Assembly (NCBI RefSeq): GCF_021390475.1
Contig: NZ_JAJUWS010000001.1
Location: forward strand, 304,715 to 368,714
Reading direction: 5' to 3'
Source of the DNA: Streptomyces sp. ST2-7A
GTDB taxonomy: Bacteria > Actinomycetota > Actinomycetes > Streptomycetales > Streptomycetaceae
DNA length: 64,000 bases
The notes under the pieces are model-generated. The model was not told the origin of the DNA. It searched no databases and worked only from the letters and a program-made list of their open reading frames with translations. Both the position numbers and the translations under genes were made by a program. Of this stretch, positions 33,678-45,610 are shown one piece after another. Position 1 is the stretch's first letter; each line of letters opens with the position of its first letter.

Positions 33678-36219
33678 GCGTCCCCTCCCTTCTCGGTGAC
33701 GGAAGCGGTGGTGGAGGCGGAGGCGACGGAGGCGGTGACGGGCGTCTCCGGGGCCGGAGCCAGGCGCACGGTGTCGCCGGGCACGGCCCCCAGGTCGCGG
33801 TGGACCCCGCGCCCCACGGAGTTGAGCGGCAGCCAGACCACGTCGTCGGGCATCCCCGGCGTGACCGCCAGCGGCATCCGGGTCGCGCCGGCCGGACCGG
33901 TGATCTCGATCCGGCCGCCGTCGGTCAGTCCGCGGTCGGTGGCGGTGGCGGGCGAGACCCGGGCGGGCGCGTCGTGGCGGGTGGCGGCCAGCGCCTCGTC
34001 GCCCTCCTGGAGCCGGCCGCGGTCCAGCAGCATCCGGTGACCGGCCAGGACCGCCTCCCCGGCGCGCGGCCGGGCGGGCTCGGCGGCACGGGCGGTGGGC
34101 CCGAGCGGCAGCTCGCCGTCCCACTCGCCGAACCGGTCCAGCTCGCGGCGGGCGGCGGCGACGTCCGGCAGGCGCAGCGGTACGTCCATCGCGTCGGCCA
34201 GCATGTGCAGGGCCCGCAGGTCGGGCTGGACCTGGCGGCGGGTCATCTGGTCGGGCTTGATGGCGGGCTCGAAGGGGCGCAGGCGTCCCTCCCAGTTGAG
34301 GAAGGAGCCGCCCTTCTCCACCACGGCCGCCACCGGCAGCACCACGTGGGCCCGCTCGGTGACCTCCGAGGGCCGCTGTTCCAGACTGATCAGGAAGCCC
34401 TCGTCCCGCATCCGGTCCAGGGCGGCGAGCGCGCGGGCCGGGTCGGGCAGGTCGTCGACCTCCACACCGCCGACCACCAGCGCCGCCAGGCGTCCGGCGG
34501 CGGCGGCCTCCAGGATCCCGGAGACGTCGCGGCCGGGGCCGGAGGGCAGGTCGGCGGGGTCCACGCCCCAGATGGCGGCCGTCTCCAGGCGCGCGCGCGG
34601 GTCGCCCTCGGGCCGGCCCCCGGGCAGCAGCCCGGGCAGTGCGCCGACCTCCAGCGCGCCGCGCTCGCCGGCCCGGCGGGGGATCCACACCAGGTGGGCG
34701 CCGGTGGCACCGGCCGCCGCGACGGCGGCGGTGTACCCGCCGGGCACGGTCGCCAGCCGCTCGCCGACCACGATCACCGCGCCGTCGGCGCGCAGCGCCG
34801 TGCCGACGCCGTGGTCGTCCTCCCCGCGGGCGATGGCCTCCAGCAATCCGGGCTCGGCGCCGGGGGCGGCGGGCAGCAGGGTGCCGCCGGCCTTGGTCAG
34901 GCCCCGGGTGGCGTGGGTGGCGAGGGAGTACACCTTCAGGCCGTGCTTGCGCATCCCCTTGCGCAGCCGCAGGAAGACGCCGGGGGCCTCCTCCTCGGAC
35001 TCGAAGCCGACCAGCAGCACCGCCGGGGCGTGCTCCAGGGAGGTGTGGGTGACCGAGTCGGCGCCCGGCCGTCCGCCCGCGACGTGCGCGGCGAGGAAGG
35101 CGGCCTCCTCCGCACCGTGCGGTCGGGCCCGGAAGTCGATGTCGGCGCTGCGCAGGGCGAGTCGGGTGAACTTCGCCCAGGCGTAGGCGTCCTCGACGGT
35201 GAGCCGACCGCCGGGCAGCGCGCCGACCCCGGCGCCGGCCACCGCGGCGGCCAGGCCGCGGGCGGCGGCGTCCAGCGCCTCGGGCCAGCTCGCCGCGGTC
35301 AGCTCACCGGTGTCCGGGTCGCGGACCAGGGGGGTGGTGAGCCGGTCGGGTCGCTGCGCGTAGCGGAAGCCGAAGCGGCCCTTGTCGCACATCCACTCCT
35401 CGTTGACCCGGGGGTCCTCGGCCGCCAGGCGGCGCATGACCTTGCCGCGCCGGTGGTCGGTGCGGGTGGCGCAGCCGCTCGAGCAGTGCTCGCACACGCT
35501 CGGCGAGGAGATCAGGTCGAAGGGGCGGGAGCGGAAGCGGTAGGCGGCCGAGGTGAGCGCGCCGACGGGGCAGATCTGGATGGTGTTGCCGGAGAAGTAC
35601 GAGGCGAACGGCTCGTCCTCGCCGGTGCCCACCTGCTGGAGGGCACCGCGTTCCAGGAGTTCGATCATCGGGTCGCCGGCGACCTGGTTGGAGAAGCGGG
35701 TGCAGCGCGCGCACAGCACGCAGCGCTCGCGGTCCAGCAGCACCTGGGCGGAGATCGGCAGCGGCTTGGGGAAGGTGCGCTTGACGCCCTCGAAGCGGGA
35801 CTCGGCGTTGCCGTGGCTCATCGCCTGGTTCTGCAGCGGGCACTCGCCGCCCTTGTCGCAGACGGGGCAGTCCAGCGGGTGGTTGATGAGCAGCAGCTCC
35901 ATCACACCCTTCTGGGCCTTCTCGGCGACCGGCGAGGTGAGCTGGGTGCGCACCACCATGCCGTCGGTGCAGGTGATGGTGCACGAGGCCATCGGCTTGC
36001 GCTGGCCCTCGACCTCGACGATGCACTGCCGGCAGGCACCGACCGGGTCGAGGAGGGGGTGGTCGCAGAACCGGGGGATCTCGACCCCGAGTTGTTCGGC
36101 GGCGCGGATCACCAGGGTCCCCTTGGGGACGGAGATCTCGATGCCGTCGATGGTGAGGGTCACCAGGTCCTCGGGCGGGATCCCGGCTCCGCCGCGGGCG
36201 GAGGCGTCGGTGGTGACAG

Positions 36220-36223
<4 letters not shown>
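33674..36223 (-). CDS. nuoG: NADH-quinone oxidoreductase subunit G
   Basis: The 849-residue protein has an N-terminal [2Fe-2S] domain ([15 protein letters not shown] near residue 52), then [13 protein letters not shown] and the His-Cys ligand region, C-x-x-C-x-x-C ligands around [11 protein letters not shown], and the N7-type motif [13 protein letters not shown] molybdopterin-oxidoreductase-like domain fills the C-terminal half. It carries electrons from NuoEF to NuoI. ATG at 36223 overlaps the nuoF stop. The C-terminal half is Ala/Gly-rich and long, as in other actinomycetes. Confidence 0.95.
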
Positions 36224-37679
<1,456 letters not shown>

Positions 37680-37683
<4 letters not shown>

Positions 37684-38450
37684 CGGCGCTTCTCCTCCCG
37701 GCTGTCGTCCCCGGCGGGGGACTCGGGGGCGCCGGCTCCGACCTCGCGGGCGAGTTCGAGCCCGGCCAGGGTGGCGGGGCCGGCCGCGCCGGAGGCGGCG
37801 ACGGCGTCGGGACGCTCGTCGGGGAAGCCGGCCAGGATGCGGGCGGTGCCCCGGAAGTCGGTCAGCGGGGCGCCCCGGGTGGGGATCACCTCGCGGCCGG
37901 CCCGCAGGTCGTCCACCAGCTGCTTCGCGGACTCGATGGTCTGGTTGTCGAAGAACTCCCAGTTGACCATCACCACGGGGGCGTAGTCGCAGGCCGCGTT
38001 GCACTCGATGTGCTCCAGCGTGACCTTGCCGTCCTCGGTGGTGCCGGCGTTGTCCACCCCGAGGTGCTCGCGGAGCGCGGCGAAGATGGCGTCGCCGCCG
38101 AGCACCGCGCACAGGGTGTTGGTGCAGACCCCCACCTGGTGCTCACCTGAGGGCTTGCGCCGGTACATGGTGTAGAAGGTGGCCACCGCGGTGACCTCGG
38201 CGGGGGTGAGGTCCAGCATCTCGGCGCAGAAGCGCATACCGGTGGCGGAGACCCAGCCCTCCTCGGCCTGCACCAGGTGCAGCATCGGCAGCAGCGCGGA
38301 GCGGCTGTCGGGGTAGCGGGAGATGATCTCCCGGGCGTCGGTCGCCAGGCGTTCGCGGACCTCCGCGGGGAAGTCGGGGGCGGGCAGTTGGGGCATGCCC
38401 AGTGCCACCGGGGTCCCGCCGGACTCCGCGGCCCGTGTCGCATCGGTCAT
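37680..38450 (-). CDS. nuoE: NADH-quinone oxidoreductase subunit E
   Basis: The 256-residue thioredoxin-like [2Fe-2S] protein has cluster ligands in [13 protein letters not shown] near residue 108 and [15 protein letters not shown] near 148 (N1a). The C-terminal 70 residues are Ala/Gly-rich. ATG at 38450 overlaps the nuoD stop as ATGA. Confidence 0.95.
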
Positions 38451-39811
38451 CGGTCGACGCCTCCCATCACGGGGTCGATGGAGGCCACCGCGACGATGAC
38501 GTCGGCGACCTGGCCGCCTTCGCACATCGCCGCCACTGCCTCGAGGTTGGTGAAGGAGGGGTCCCGGAAGTGGACCCGGTAGGGGCGGGTGCCGCCGTCG
38601 CTGACCATGTGCACGCCCAGCTCGCCCTTGGGGGACTCCACGGCCGTGTACACCTGGCCGGCGGGAACCCGGAAGCCCTCGGTGACCAGCTTGAAGTGGT
38701 GGATCAGGGCCTCCATGGAGGTGCCCATGATGGTGCGGATGTGGTCCAGGGAGTTGCCCAGACCGTCGGGGCCCACGGCCAACTGCGCGGGCCAGGCGAT
38801 CTTCTTGTCCGCGACCATCACCGGGCCGGGCTCCAGCCGCTCGACGCACTGCTCGATGATCCGCAGCGACTGCCGCATCTCCTCCAGGCGCAGCAGGAAG
38901 CGGCCGTAGGAGTCGCAGGTGTCGGTGGTCGGGACCTCGAAGTCGTAGGTCTCGTAACCGCAGTACGGATCGGTCTTGCGCAGGTCGTGCGGCAGGCCGG
39001 CGGAGCGCAGGATCGGGCCGGTGACGCCCAGCGCCAGGCAGCCGGCGAGGTCGAGGTAGCCGATGTCCTGCAACCGGGCCTTGAAGACCGGGCTGCCGCT
39101 GCACAGCTTGTCGTACTCGACGAGGTTCTTCCGCATGGTGGCGACGAACTCGCGCAGCGCGTCGACGGTGCCGGGCGGCAGGTCCTGGGCGAGACCACCG
39201 GGGCGGATGAAGGCGTGGTTCATCCGCAGGCCGGTGATCAGCTCGAAGAGGTCCAGGCACAGTTCGCGGTCCCGGAAACCGAAGATCATCACCGTGGTGG
39301 CGCCGAGTTCCATGCCGCCGGTGGCGATGGCCACCAGGTGGGAGGAGATCCGGTTCAGCTCCATGAGCAGGACCCGGATGACCTCGGCGCGGTCGGGGAT
39401 GTCGTCGGTGATGCCGAGCAGCTTCTCCACGCCCATGCAGTACGCCACCTCGTTGAAGAAGGGCGTGAGGTAGTCCATGCGCGTGACGAAGGTGGTGCCC
39501 TGCGTCCAGGTCCGGTACTCGAGGTTCTTCTCGATGCCGGTGTGCAGGTAGCCGATGCCGCAGCGGGCCTCGGTGACGGTCTCGCCGTCGATCTCCAGGA
39601 TCAGCCGCAGCACGCCGTGCGTGGAGGGGTGCTGCGGCCCCATGTTGACGATGATCCGCTCGTCGTCGGCGCGCGAGGCGGCCTCCGCGACCTGGTCCCA
39701 GTCGCCGCCGGTGACGGTGTAGACCGTGCCCTCGGTGGTCTCCCGGGCGCCCGCGGTGGCGGTGGGCGCGCCCCGCTCCGTTCCCTGTGGGGTGGTGGTG
39801 TCGTGGGACAT
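38447..39811 (-). CDS. nuoD: NADH-quinone oxidoreductase subunit D
   Basis: The 454-residue 49-kDa-type subunit has [15 protein letters not shown] near residue 56 (the His that contacts quinone), [14 protein letters not shown] near 112 and [12 protein letters not shown] at the C-terminus. It forms the quinone-reduction cavity with NuoB and NuoH. The N-terminal 45 residues are Thr/Gly-rich and unconserved. ATG at 39811 overlaps the nuoC stop by one base. Confidence 0.96.
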   Translation of the reverse strand: MSHDTTTPQGTERGAPTATAGARETTEGTVYTVTGGDWDQVAEAASRADDERIIVNMGPQHPSTHGVLRLILEIDGETVTEARCGIGYLHTGIEKNLEYRTWTQGTTFVTRMDYLTPFFNEVAYCMGVEKLLGITDDIPDRAEVIRVLLMELNRISSHLVAIATGGMELGATTVMIFGFRDRELCLDLFELITGLRMNHAFIRPGGLAQDLPPGTVDALREFVATMRKNLVEYDKLCSGSPVFKARLQDIGYLDLAGCLALGVTGPILRSAGLPHDLRKTDPYCGYETYDFEVPTTDTCDSYGRFLLRLEEMRQSLRIIEQCVERLEPGPVMVADKKIAWPAQLAVGPDGLGNSLDHIRTIMGTSMEALIHHFKLVTEGFRVPAGQVYTAVESPKGELGVHMVSDGGTRPYRVHFRDPSFTNLEAVAAMCEGGQVADVIVAVASIDPVMGGVDR

Positions 39812-40563
39812 CAGCTGTACGACCTCCGCTGGTCGGGTGCCGGGATCTGGGCGCCCTTGTACTCGACGGGGATGCCGCCGAGCGGGTAGTCCTTGCGCTG
39901 CGGGTGGCCCTGCCAGTCGTCGGGCATCATGATCCGGGTCAGCGCCGGGTGCCCGTCGAAGACCAGGCCGAAGAAGTCGTAGACCTCGCGCTCGTGCCAG
40001 TCGTTGGTGGGGTAGACGGTCACGACCGAGGGCACGTGCGGGTCGGCGTCGGGGGCGGAGGTCTCCACCCGGATCAGCCGACCGTGGGTGAGCGAGCGCA
40101 GGTGGTACACGGCGTGCAGTTCCCGGCCGGTGTCGGCGGGGATGTGCACGCCGCTGACGCCGGTGCACAGCTCGAAGCGCAGCGCGGGGTCGTCCCGCAG
40201 GGTGCGGCAGACCGCGAGCAGGTGCTCGCGGGCGACGTGGAAGGTGAGTTCCTTCCGGTCCACGACGGTCTTCTCGATGACCACCGCCGGGTCCAGGCCC
40301 TGCTCCTCCAGCGCGCCCTCCAACTCGTCGGCCACCTCGTCGAACCACCCGCCGTAGGGGCGGGAGCTCGCGCCGGGGAGGCGGACGGTGCGGCGCAGAC
40401 CGCCGTAACCGGAGGTGTCGCCACCCTCGAGGCTGCCGAACATGCCGCGACGCTCGGCGATGACCTCACCGGCGTCGTCGCGCCGGCCGACCTCGCCGGA
40501 GGGGTTGGCGTTCCCGTCGGGCCCGGGCGCGGAGCCGCCGCCCGGGGTGCTCGCCGCGCTCAT
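39811..40563 (-). CDS. nuoC: NADH-quinone oxidoreductase subunit C
   Basis: The 250-residue 30-kDa-type subunit has the diagnostic [20 protein letters not shown] near residue 187 and [20 protein letters not shown]. The first 70 residues are Gly/Ser-rich. It packs against NuoD in the peripheral arm. ATG at 40563 overlaps the nuoB stop. Confidence 0.95.
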   Translation of the reverse strand: MSAASTPGGGSAPGPDGNANPSGEVGRRDDAGEVIAERRGMFGSLEGGDTSGYGGLRRTVRLPGASSRPYGGWFDEVADELEGALEEQGLDPAVVIEKTVVDRKELTFHVAREHLLAVCRTLRDDPALRFELCTGVSGVHIPADTGRELHAVYHLRSLTHGRLIRVETSAPDADPHVPSVVTVYPTNDWHEREVYDFFGLVFDGHPALTRIMMPDDWQGHPQRKDYPLGGIPVEYKGAQIPAPDQRRSYS

Positions 40564-41114
40564 CGCAGCAGCCCCTTCATCTCGATGGTGGGCAGCGCCT
40601 TGAGCGCCGCCTCCTCCGCCTCGCGGGCCGCCTGCTCGCGGTTGACGCCGAGCTTCTCGTCCTTGATCTTCTCGTGCAGCTTGATGATCGCGTCGAGGAG
40701 CATCTCGGGACGGGGCGGGCAGCCGGGCAGGTAGATGTCCACCGGGATGACGTGGTCGACGCCCTGCACGATCGAGTAGTTGTTGAACATGCCGCCGGAG
40801 GAGGCGCACACGCCCATGGAGATGACCCACTTGGGGTTGGGCATCTGGTCGTAGACCTGTCGCACCACCGGCGCCATCTTCTGGCTGACCCGGCCGGCGA
40901 CGATCATCAGGTCGGCCTGGCGGGGCGAGCCCCGGAAGACCTCCATGCCGAAGCGGGCCAGGTCGTAGCGGCCGGCACCGGTGGTCATCATCTCGATGGC
41001 GCAGCAGGCCAGGCCGAAGGTGGCCGGGAAGACGGAGGACTTGCGGGCGAGTCCGGCCGCCTTCTCGACGGTGGTCAGCAGGAAACCGCTGGGCAGCTTC
41101 TCCTCAAGTCCCAT
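40560..41114 (-). CDS. nuoB: NADH-quinone oxidoreductase subunit B
   Basis: The 184-residue protein binds cluster N2 through [11 protein letters not shown] near residue 33, GVCASSGG near 98 and [10 protein letters not shown] near 128. ATG at 41114 is chosen because GGAGGTG lies 7 bases upstream; GTG at 41123 would add three residues and bury that site. It is separated from nuoA by 165 bases, the only real gap in the operon. Confidence 0.96.
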   Translation of the reverse strand: MGLEEKLPSGFLLTTVEKAAGLARKSSVFPATFGLACCAIEMMTTGAGRYDLARFGMEVFRGSPRQADLMIVAGRVSQKMAPVVRQVYDQMPNPKWVISMGVCASSGGMFNNYSIVQGVDHVIPVDIYLPGCPPRPEMLLDAIIKLHEKIKDEKLGVNREQAAREAEEAALKALPTIEMKGLLR

Positions 41115-41279
41115 CGGGGACACCTCCTTGTGGTCCCTGTGATTCCCGGGTGCCCCGTGTTCCGGGGGGTGTCGGGCATCCGGGTCGTCGGTCGCGCGAG
41201 GCGGTCGCGCGGATCATGCCTCCGCTCCGGGTCGGCCGGCCGGGGGTGCCGATCGGCCCCCCCACCGGTCCCGTTCGGG

Positions 41280-41639
41280 TCAGTCCCATTCGAGCCCTCC
41301 CCGACGCCAGTCGTAGGCGTAGGCGACACCGATCAGACCGACGAAGATCAACATCTGCACCAGACCGAACATCCCGAGCGCGTCGAAGTGCACGGCCCAC
41401 GGATAGAGAAAGACGATCTCGATGTCGAAGACGATGAAGAGCATGGCCGTCAGGTAGTACTTGACGGGGAAGCGCCCGCCGCCGGCCGGCTGCGGGGTCG
41501 GTTCGATACCGCACTCGTAGGCGTCGAGCTTGGCCCGGTTGTAGCGCTTGGGGCCGATGACCGAGGCCATGATCACGGAGAAGACCGCGAAGCCGGCCCC
41601 GAGAGCGCCCAGCACGAGGATGGGAACGTACGCGTTCAC
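41280..41639 (-). CDS. nuoA: NADH-quinone oxidoreductase subunit A
   Basis: The 119-residue, three-helix protein has YECGIEPTPQPAGGGRFPVKYYLTA near residues 41-65 and FIVFDIEIVFLYPWAV near 68-83, both diagnostic of NuoA. GTG at 41639 follows GAGGTGCG. It is the first gene of the operon; a Rex-type operator lies 49 bases upstream of the start. Confidence 0.96.
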   Translation of the reverse strand: MNAYVPILVLGALGAGFAVFSVIMASVIGPKRYNRAKLDAYECGIEPTPQPAGGGRFPVKYYLTAMLFIVFDIEIVFLYPWAVHFDALGMFGLVQMLIFVGLIGVAYAYDWRRGGLEWD

Positions 41640-41687
41640 CGCACCTCGCTCCTTCCAGTCGACGGCGACTGCCAGAAGATCACCGCT

Positions 41688-41705
41688 ATGTGAGTCAGTT
41701 CACAA
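41688..41705 (-). promoter_or_regulatory. Rex-type operator upstream of nuoA
   Basis: On the minus strand the sequence TTGTGAACTGACTCACAT matches the Rex operator consensus TTGTGAA-N4-TTCACAA at 12 of 14 arm positions. Rex is the NADH/NAD+-sensing repressor known to control the nuo operon in S. coelicolor, so low NADH would be expected to keep nuoA-N repressed. The surrounding 371-base intergenic region (41640-42010) holds no gene. Confidence 0.8.
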
Positions 41706-41835
41706 GCTTGGACCGCATCCTATGCCCCGGTTCCTGTGATCTGCGACACGGGGTCGCGCAGGAACTTTGTGATCTCCCCCACCTGACGAACGATCATGAA
41801 ACGTGACGGAAATCGATCTTCGACGGTAAGCCTCC

Positions 41836-41855
41836 ATGTCACCACGAAGTGTGAC
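41836..41855. promoter_or_regulatory. Inverted repeat TGTCAC-N8-GTGACA in nuoA/TSUP intergenic region
   Basis: Perfect 6-base arms at 41836-41841 and 41850-41855 lie midway between the divergent nuoA and TSUP genes. It resembles a dimeric-regulator site but matches no consensus I can name with confidence. Confidence 0.45.
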
Positions 41856-42010
41856 AAGTAAGGCTTTCGGGGCCACTGTCGGGCGGCGGATGGCGTCCCG
41901 GCCTCTATCAGCCGATGGCCGGCCGGGGCAAATTCGTGGTCGTCGCGGTGAGCGTGCTAGTGCGAATAACGGTGTAGATGACATTCGGTTGTTGGGACTA
42001 GAGTTCCGCC

Positions 42011-42799
42011 GTGCCCGAAATCACCGTGACCACCATCGTCGTGCTGTGCGTGGCCGCCGCCCTCGCCGGCTGGGTCGACGCCGTGGTCGGCGGCGGGGGG
42101 CTGCTGCAAATCCCCGCCCTGCTCATCGCCTTCCCCCAGCTCGCCCCGGCCACCGCCCTGGGCACCAACAAGGCGGTCGCGGTGGCCGGCACGAGCGTCG
42201 CCGCCGTCACCTACGCGCGGCGCCACCCGGTGGACGTCCGCCTGGCGCTGCGACTGGGCGGACTGGCACTGCTCGCCTCGGCCGGCGGCGCGCTGTTCGC
42301 GAGCGCGGTGAGCGCGGAGTTCCTGCGGCCGATGATCATGGTGCTGCTGCTGGCCGTCGCGGCCTTCGTCGTCCTGCGTCCGAACTTCGGCACGCAGTAC
42401 GTCGCCGGGGACCCGATCCCCACCACCCGCCGCCGGATGGCGCTGGTCCTGCTGGTGGCCGGTGTCGGCATCGGCTTCTACGACGGCCTGCTCGGACCCG
42501 GAACCGGCACCTTCCTGATCATCGCCCTGGTCGGCCTGCTCCACCTCTCGATGCTCACCGCCTCCGCCACCGCGAAGGTCGTGAACGTGGGCACGAACCT
42601 CGGCGCCCTCGTCGTCTTCGGCAGCCAGGGCATGGTGCTGTGGAAGCTCGCCCTCGGAATGGCCGCCTTCAACATGCTCGGTGGCTGGATCGGCGCCCAC
42701 ATGGCCATCCGCCGGGGCTCCGGCTTCATCCGCGTCGTCCTGCTGGTCGTCGTCACCGTCCTCGTCGGACGCCTCGCGTGGGACCAGTGGCTCGCCTGA
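42011..42799 (+). CDS. TSUP-family (TauE/SafE) membrane permease
   Basis: The 262-residue protein has about eight hydrophobic segments in two repeats, each with the TSUP glycine motif: GWVDAVVGGGGLLQIPALL near residue 18 and GFYDGLLGPGTGTFLIIALV near 155. The family exports sulfite, sulfoacetate or other small sulfur anions and organic acids; the substrate is unknown. GTG at 42011 lies 6 bases after TAGAGT (41999-42004), so the transcript is likely leaderless. Divergent from nuoA. Confidence 0.87.
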   Translation: MPEITVTTIVVLCVAAALAGWVDAVVGGGGLLQIPALLIAFPQLAPATALGTNKAVAVAGTSVAAVTYARRHPVDVRLALRLGGLALLASAGGALFASAVSAEFLRPMIMVLLLAVAAFVVLRPNFGTQYVAGDPIPTTRRRMALVLLVAGVGIGFYDGLLGPGTGTFLIIALVGLLHLSMLTASATAKVVNVGTNLGALVVFGSQGMVLWKLALGMAAFNMLGGWIGAHMAIRRGSGFIRVVLLVVVTVLVGRLAWDQWLA

Positions 42800-42878
42800 C
42801 CGCTTCCTTTGCGGGAATTCCCTCCGAGAGGGAACATGTCTTTGGCGACATACCCCACCCCTCGTGTCACTGTAAGCG

Positions 42879-43239
42879 ATCGAGATCGAACCCGAAGTGA
42901 GAGAGTGGCTTGAAGTACTCCCGGCCAAGCACTTCCCCAAGGTCGATGAATATGCGGGGCTGCTCGCCGCAGCGAGCCACGGAACCGGGCGAACCCCACT
43001 CCCGTCACCTTGGTGACGGCGTTCGGGAACTTCGTCTCGGCCTGGACGGAGTACCGATACGCGTCACGTACCGGCTGACGCCTCGACGCACCGCCGTTCT
43101 CCTCACCGTCTTTCCCAAAACCCGACGCCGGGAGAACGAGGAAGTCAACCGAGCCCGTCACGCGAAGAAGGTCTGTGAAGCCGGGCACGGACCGGCCCAC
43201 CAGGAGTTCCTTCGCACGATCAAGAGGGAAGAGGTCTGA
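42879..43239 (+). pseudogene. Frameshifted HigB/RelE-like toxin gene
   Basis: Two adjacent frames together spell one RelE/HigB-type toxin. Frame one (42879 onward) reads IEIEPEVREWLEVLPAKHFP then KVDEYAGLLAAASHG and stops at 43014. The frame ending at 43239 continues GEPHSRHLGDGVRELRLGLD and VTYRLTPRRTAVLLTVFPKT. The switch falls near 42970, so a one-base indel broke the gene. No good start codon precedes the first frame either. The HTH antitoxin gene follows immediately, the toxin-then-antitoxin order of HigBA. Confidence 0.72.
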
Positions 43240-43254
43240 CGTGAGCCACAGTCG

Positions 43255-43686
43255 GTGGAAACACTGCGCGAACGCAAACTCGCCGAAGCCGCCGCAGAGC
43301 CCGCCGAGGTGGCGGAGGTCCGTCGGGGGATCCGCCTCTCCATGGCCCTGGCAGAGGCGGTGTACACACGACGTGCCGACCCGGGCCTGACCCAGAGCGA
43401 GCCGGCCGGCCGAGCGGGATTGAATCAGGCGAAGGTCTCCCGGATCGAGAACTCCGACAGCGTTCCCACCCTTCCCCTGCTCTCCCGCCTCGCCGATGCC
43501 TTGGACGCCATACTGCACATCGACCTCGGTGGAGAGCGGGTGGCGTTCCACTTCACCCCAAGAGCCGCCGAGGAGCAGGCACGGGATGAGAAGGGCTCGG
43601 CGGAGGAGTGGCGCCAAGCCACGAGCCGAGGGCGGGCACCGGCGCGGTCCGGTGGGGCGGGGCGCCGGGCGGGGATGGTGCCATAG
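43255..43686 (+). CDS. XRE helix-turn-helix antitoxin (HigA-like), altered N-terminus
   Basis: The frame from GTG 43255 gives 143 residues with RRADPGLTQSEPAGRAGLNQ and KVSRIENSDSVPTLPLLSRL, an XRE helix-turn-helix, then ALDAILHIDLGGERVAFHFTP. The expected start, GTG 43241 (VSHSRWK), is out of frame by one base with TLRERKLAEAA, so a second indel has probably hit this module; translation may still restart at 43255. The C-terminal 40 residues look like read-through. Likely a decaying antitoxin. Confidence 0.65.
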   Translation: METLRERKLAEAAAEPAEVAEVRRGIRLSMALAEAVYTRRADPGLTQSEPAGRAGLNQAKVSRIENSDSVPTLPLLSRLADALDAILHIDLGGERVAFHFTPRAAEEQARDEKGSAEEWRQATSRGRAPARSGGAGRRAGMVP

Positions 43687-43695
43687 GCTGCGGAC

Positions 43696-44265
43696 ATGGG
43701 TTTCTGGGACGCACTGCTGGGACGGCGCAAGCCGGTCCAACCCGACCTCGACCGGTTGTTCGCCCTCCCCTCGGCCGCCATCACCCTGCAGGCCGGGGCG
43801 GGGTTCGCCCCCACCGGCACGGGGTCGGTCTGCTTCGCCGGGGCCGAGGGCGGCGCCTTCGCCCGCCTCGAGGAGGAGGCCGAGCTGCTGCTCGGCGAGG
43901 CCGGGGTGGAGAAGGACTCCCACGGCTACACCTGGCTGCGCGCCCGCCACTCCCCCGACGACCTGCCCGCCCTGGTCAACGACCTGCACGCGGTCAACAC
44001 CCACCTGCAGGACGCCGGTTTCGGGCCGCAACTGCTCTGCTCGCTCGTCGCCTTCCGCGACGACGACGGCCGCTCGCTGGCCCTGGTCTACCTCTACAAG
44101 CGCGGCACCTTCTATCCCTTCGCCCCCGAGCCGGGCGGCGGGCAGCGGCGGAACAACACGCTGGAGTTGCAGACCCGGGCGCTACTGGCCGGGGAACTGC
44201 CCGTCGAGGAGGATCTCGGACGCTGGTTCCCCGTCTGGGGCGCCCCCGGCCTGGACGCCGACTGA
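43696..44265 (+). CDS. pspAB: PspA-associated protein PspAB
   Basis: The 189-residue protein begins MGFWDALLGRRKPVQPDLDR and has LPALVNDLHAVNTHLQDAGF near residue 95, LLCSLVAFRDDDGRSLALVY and LYKRGTFYPFAP, the pattern of the actinobacterial PspAB family encoded beside membrane-stress genes. The following htpX gene, 193 bases on, supports a role in envelope stress. Biochemical function is unknown. PspA itself is not in the window. Confidence 0.82.
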   Translation: MGFWDALLGRRKPVQPDLDRLFALPSAAITLQAGAGFAPTGTGSVCFAGAEGGAFARLEEEAELLLGEAGVEKDSHGYTWLRARHSPDDLPALVNDLHAVNTHLQDAGFGPQLLCSLVAFRDDDGRSLALVYLYKRGTFYPFAPEPGGGQRRNNTLELQTRALLAGELPVEEDLGRWFPVWGAPGLDAD

Positions 44266-44458
44266 TGACCGACCGGGGGTTCACGGGGCCGGCCCGGACG
44301 ACGGGGTGCGCCCCGGGCCGGGCGCGGCAACCGGGTGACCCCGCGCGGGGGCCGGCCGGCCCGATCGGCCCGGCCGGAGGCTCCGCGACCGGTGCGGCCC
44401 GGCCGGCCCTCACCCGCCCCGCCGGGGCAGTACAGTCCGAAGGAGGAGGTGGGAGACG

Positions 44459-45361
44459 ATGGCACGCACCAGGTACGCGCCCGATCGCGGCCTGACCGGA
44501 CGCATGGTCACCACCATGTTCCTCATCGGGCTGCTCTACGTGGTCTTCATCGGCGCGCTGCTGGCACTGTTCCGGGACGCCTGGCCGATGGTGCTGCTGC
44601 TGGCCGGCGGCCTGTTCGTCGTCCAGTTCTGGTTCAGTGACCGGATCGCCGCCTACAGCATGGGGGCCCGCGAGGTCTCCCCGCAGCAGGCGCCGGAGCT
44701 GCACGCCACCGTGGACCGGCTGTGCGCCCTGGCCGACATGCCCAAGCCGCGCGTGGCGATCGCCGACACCGACGTGCCCAACGCCTTCGCCACCGGCCGC
44801 AGCCAGGAGAAGGCGCTGGTCTGCGCGACGACCGGGCTACTGCGCCGGCTGGAGCCGGAGGAGCTGGAGGGCGTGCTCGCGCACGAACTGTCGCACGTCG
44901 CCCACCGCGACGTGGCGGTGATGACCTTCGCCTCGTTCCTGGGCGTGCTGGCCGGCACCATGACGCGCTTCGCCCTGTGGGGCGGGGTGGCCCGGGCCGG
45001 CGGCCGGAACAACAACACCGCGATCCTCTTCCTGCTGATCCCGCTGATCAGCGCGCTCGTCTACGTGCTGAGCTTCCTGCTGACCCGGCTGCTGTCGCGG
45101 TACCGGGAGCTGTCGGCGGACCGGGGCGCGGCCCTGCTGACCGGCAAGCCCTCGGCACTGGCCTCCGCCCTGACCAAGGTGACCGGGGAGATGGCCCGCA
45201 TCCCGACCCGGGACCTGCGGCAGACCGAGGCGTTCAACGCCTTCTTCTTCGCCCCCGCCTTCTCCAAGCAGTCCCTGAGCAGCCTGCTGGCCTCGCACCC
45301 GCCCCTGGAGCGGCGGCTGGAGCAGTTGGCGCGGATCTCCCGGGAGCTGGGCCGGCCCTGA
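44459..45361 (+). CDS. htpX: Zinc metalloprotease HtpX
   Basis: The 300-residue protein has two N-terminal helices (residues 18-60), the zinc motif AHELSHVAHRD near residue 142 with the third ligand Glu in RYRELSADRGAALL near 218, and two further helices between. HtpX cleaves damaged membrane proteins from the cytoplasmic side. ATG at 44459 follows AGGAGGAGGTGGGAG, one of the strongest ribosome binding sites in the window; TACAGT near 44431 may be the -10 box. A hairpin terminator follows. Confidence 0.93.
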   Translation: MARTRYAPDRGLTGRMVTTMFLIGLLYVVFIGALLALFRDAWPMVLLLAGGLFVVQFWFSDRIAAYSMGAREVSPQQAPELHATVDRLCALADMPKPRVAIADTDVPNAFATGRSQEKALVCATTGLLRRLEPEELEGVLAHELSHVAHRDVAVMTFASFLGVLAGTMTRFALWGGVARAGGRNNNTAILFLLIPLISALVYVLSFLLTRLLSRYRELSADRGAALLTGKPSALASALTKVTGEMARIPTRDLRQTEAFNAFFFAPAFSKQSLSSLLASHPPLERRLEQLARISRELGRP

Positions 45362-45380
45362 GCCCCCGGACCTCCCCACC

Positions 45381-45412
45381 GAACGGCCGTCCCCGGAAGG
45401 GGGCGGCCGTTC
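45381..45412 (+). terminator. Terminator hairpin after htpX
   Basis: Arms GAACGGCCG (45381-45389) and CGGCCGTTC (45404-45412), extended inward by CCCC/GGGG, follow the stop by 19 bases. Confidence 0.75.
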
Positions 45413-45610
45413 CGGTTCCCCGGTGGCCCGGGGCGGGGCGGTGGACGAACCACCGGGGAAGGCTCCGGGGCGGGACACTCCCGGGTGGGACATGTCGGGG
45501 TGCTCCCGCCGGCAACCGACCGGGAGCGAGGGATCCGGGGCCACCGGCCCCGGCGGGAGCGAGCCGGGCCGGAGCGGGGCCGGCACACGCCCGCCCTCTC
45601 CGGCTCGGCA

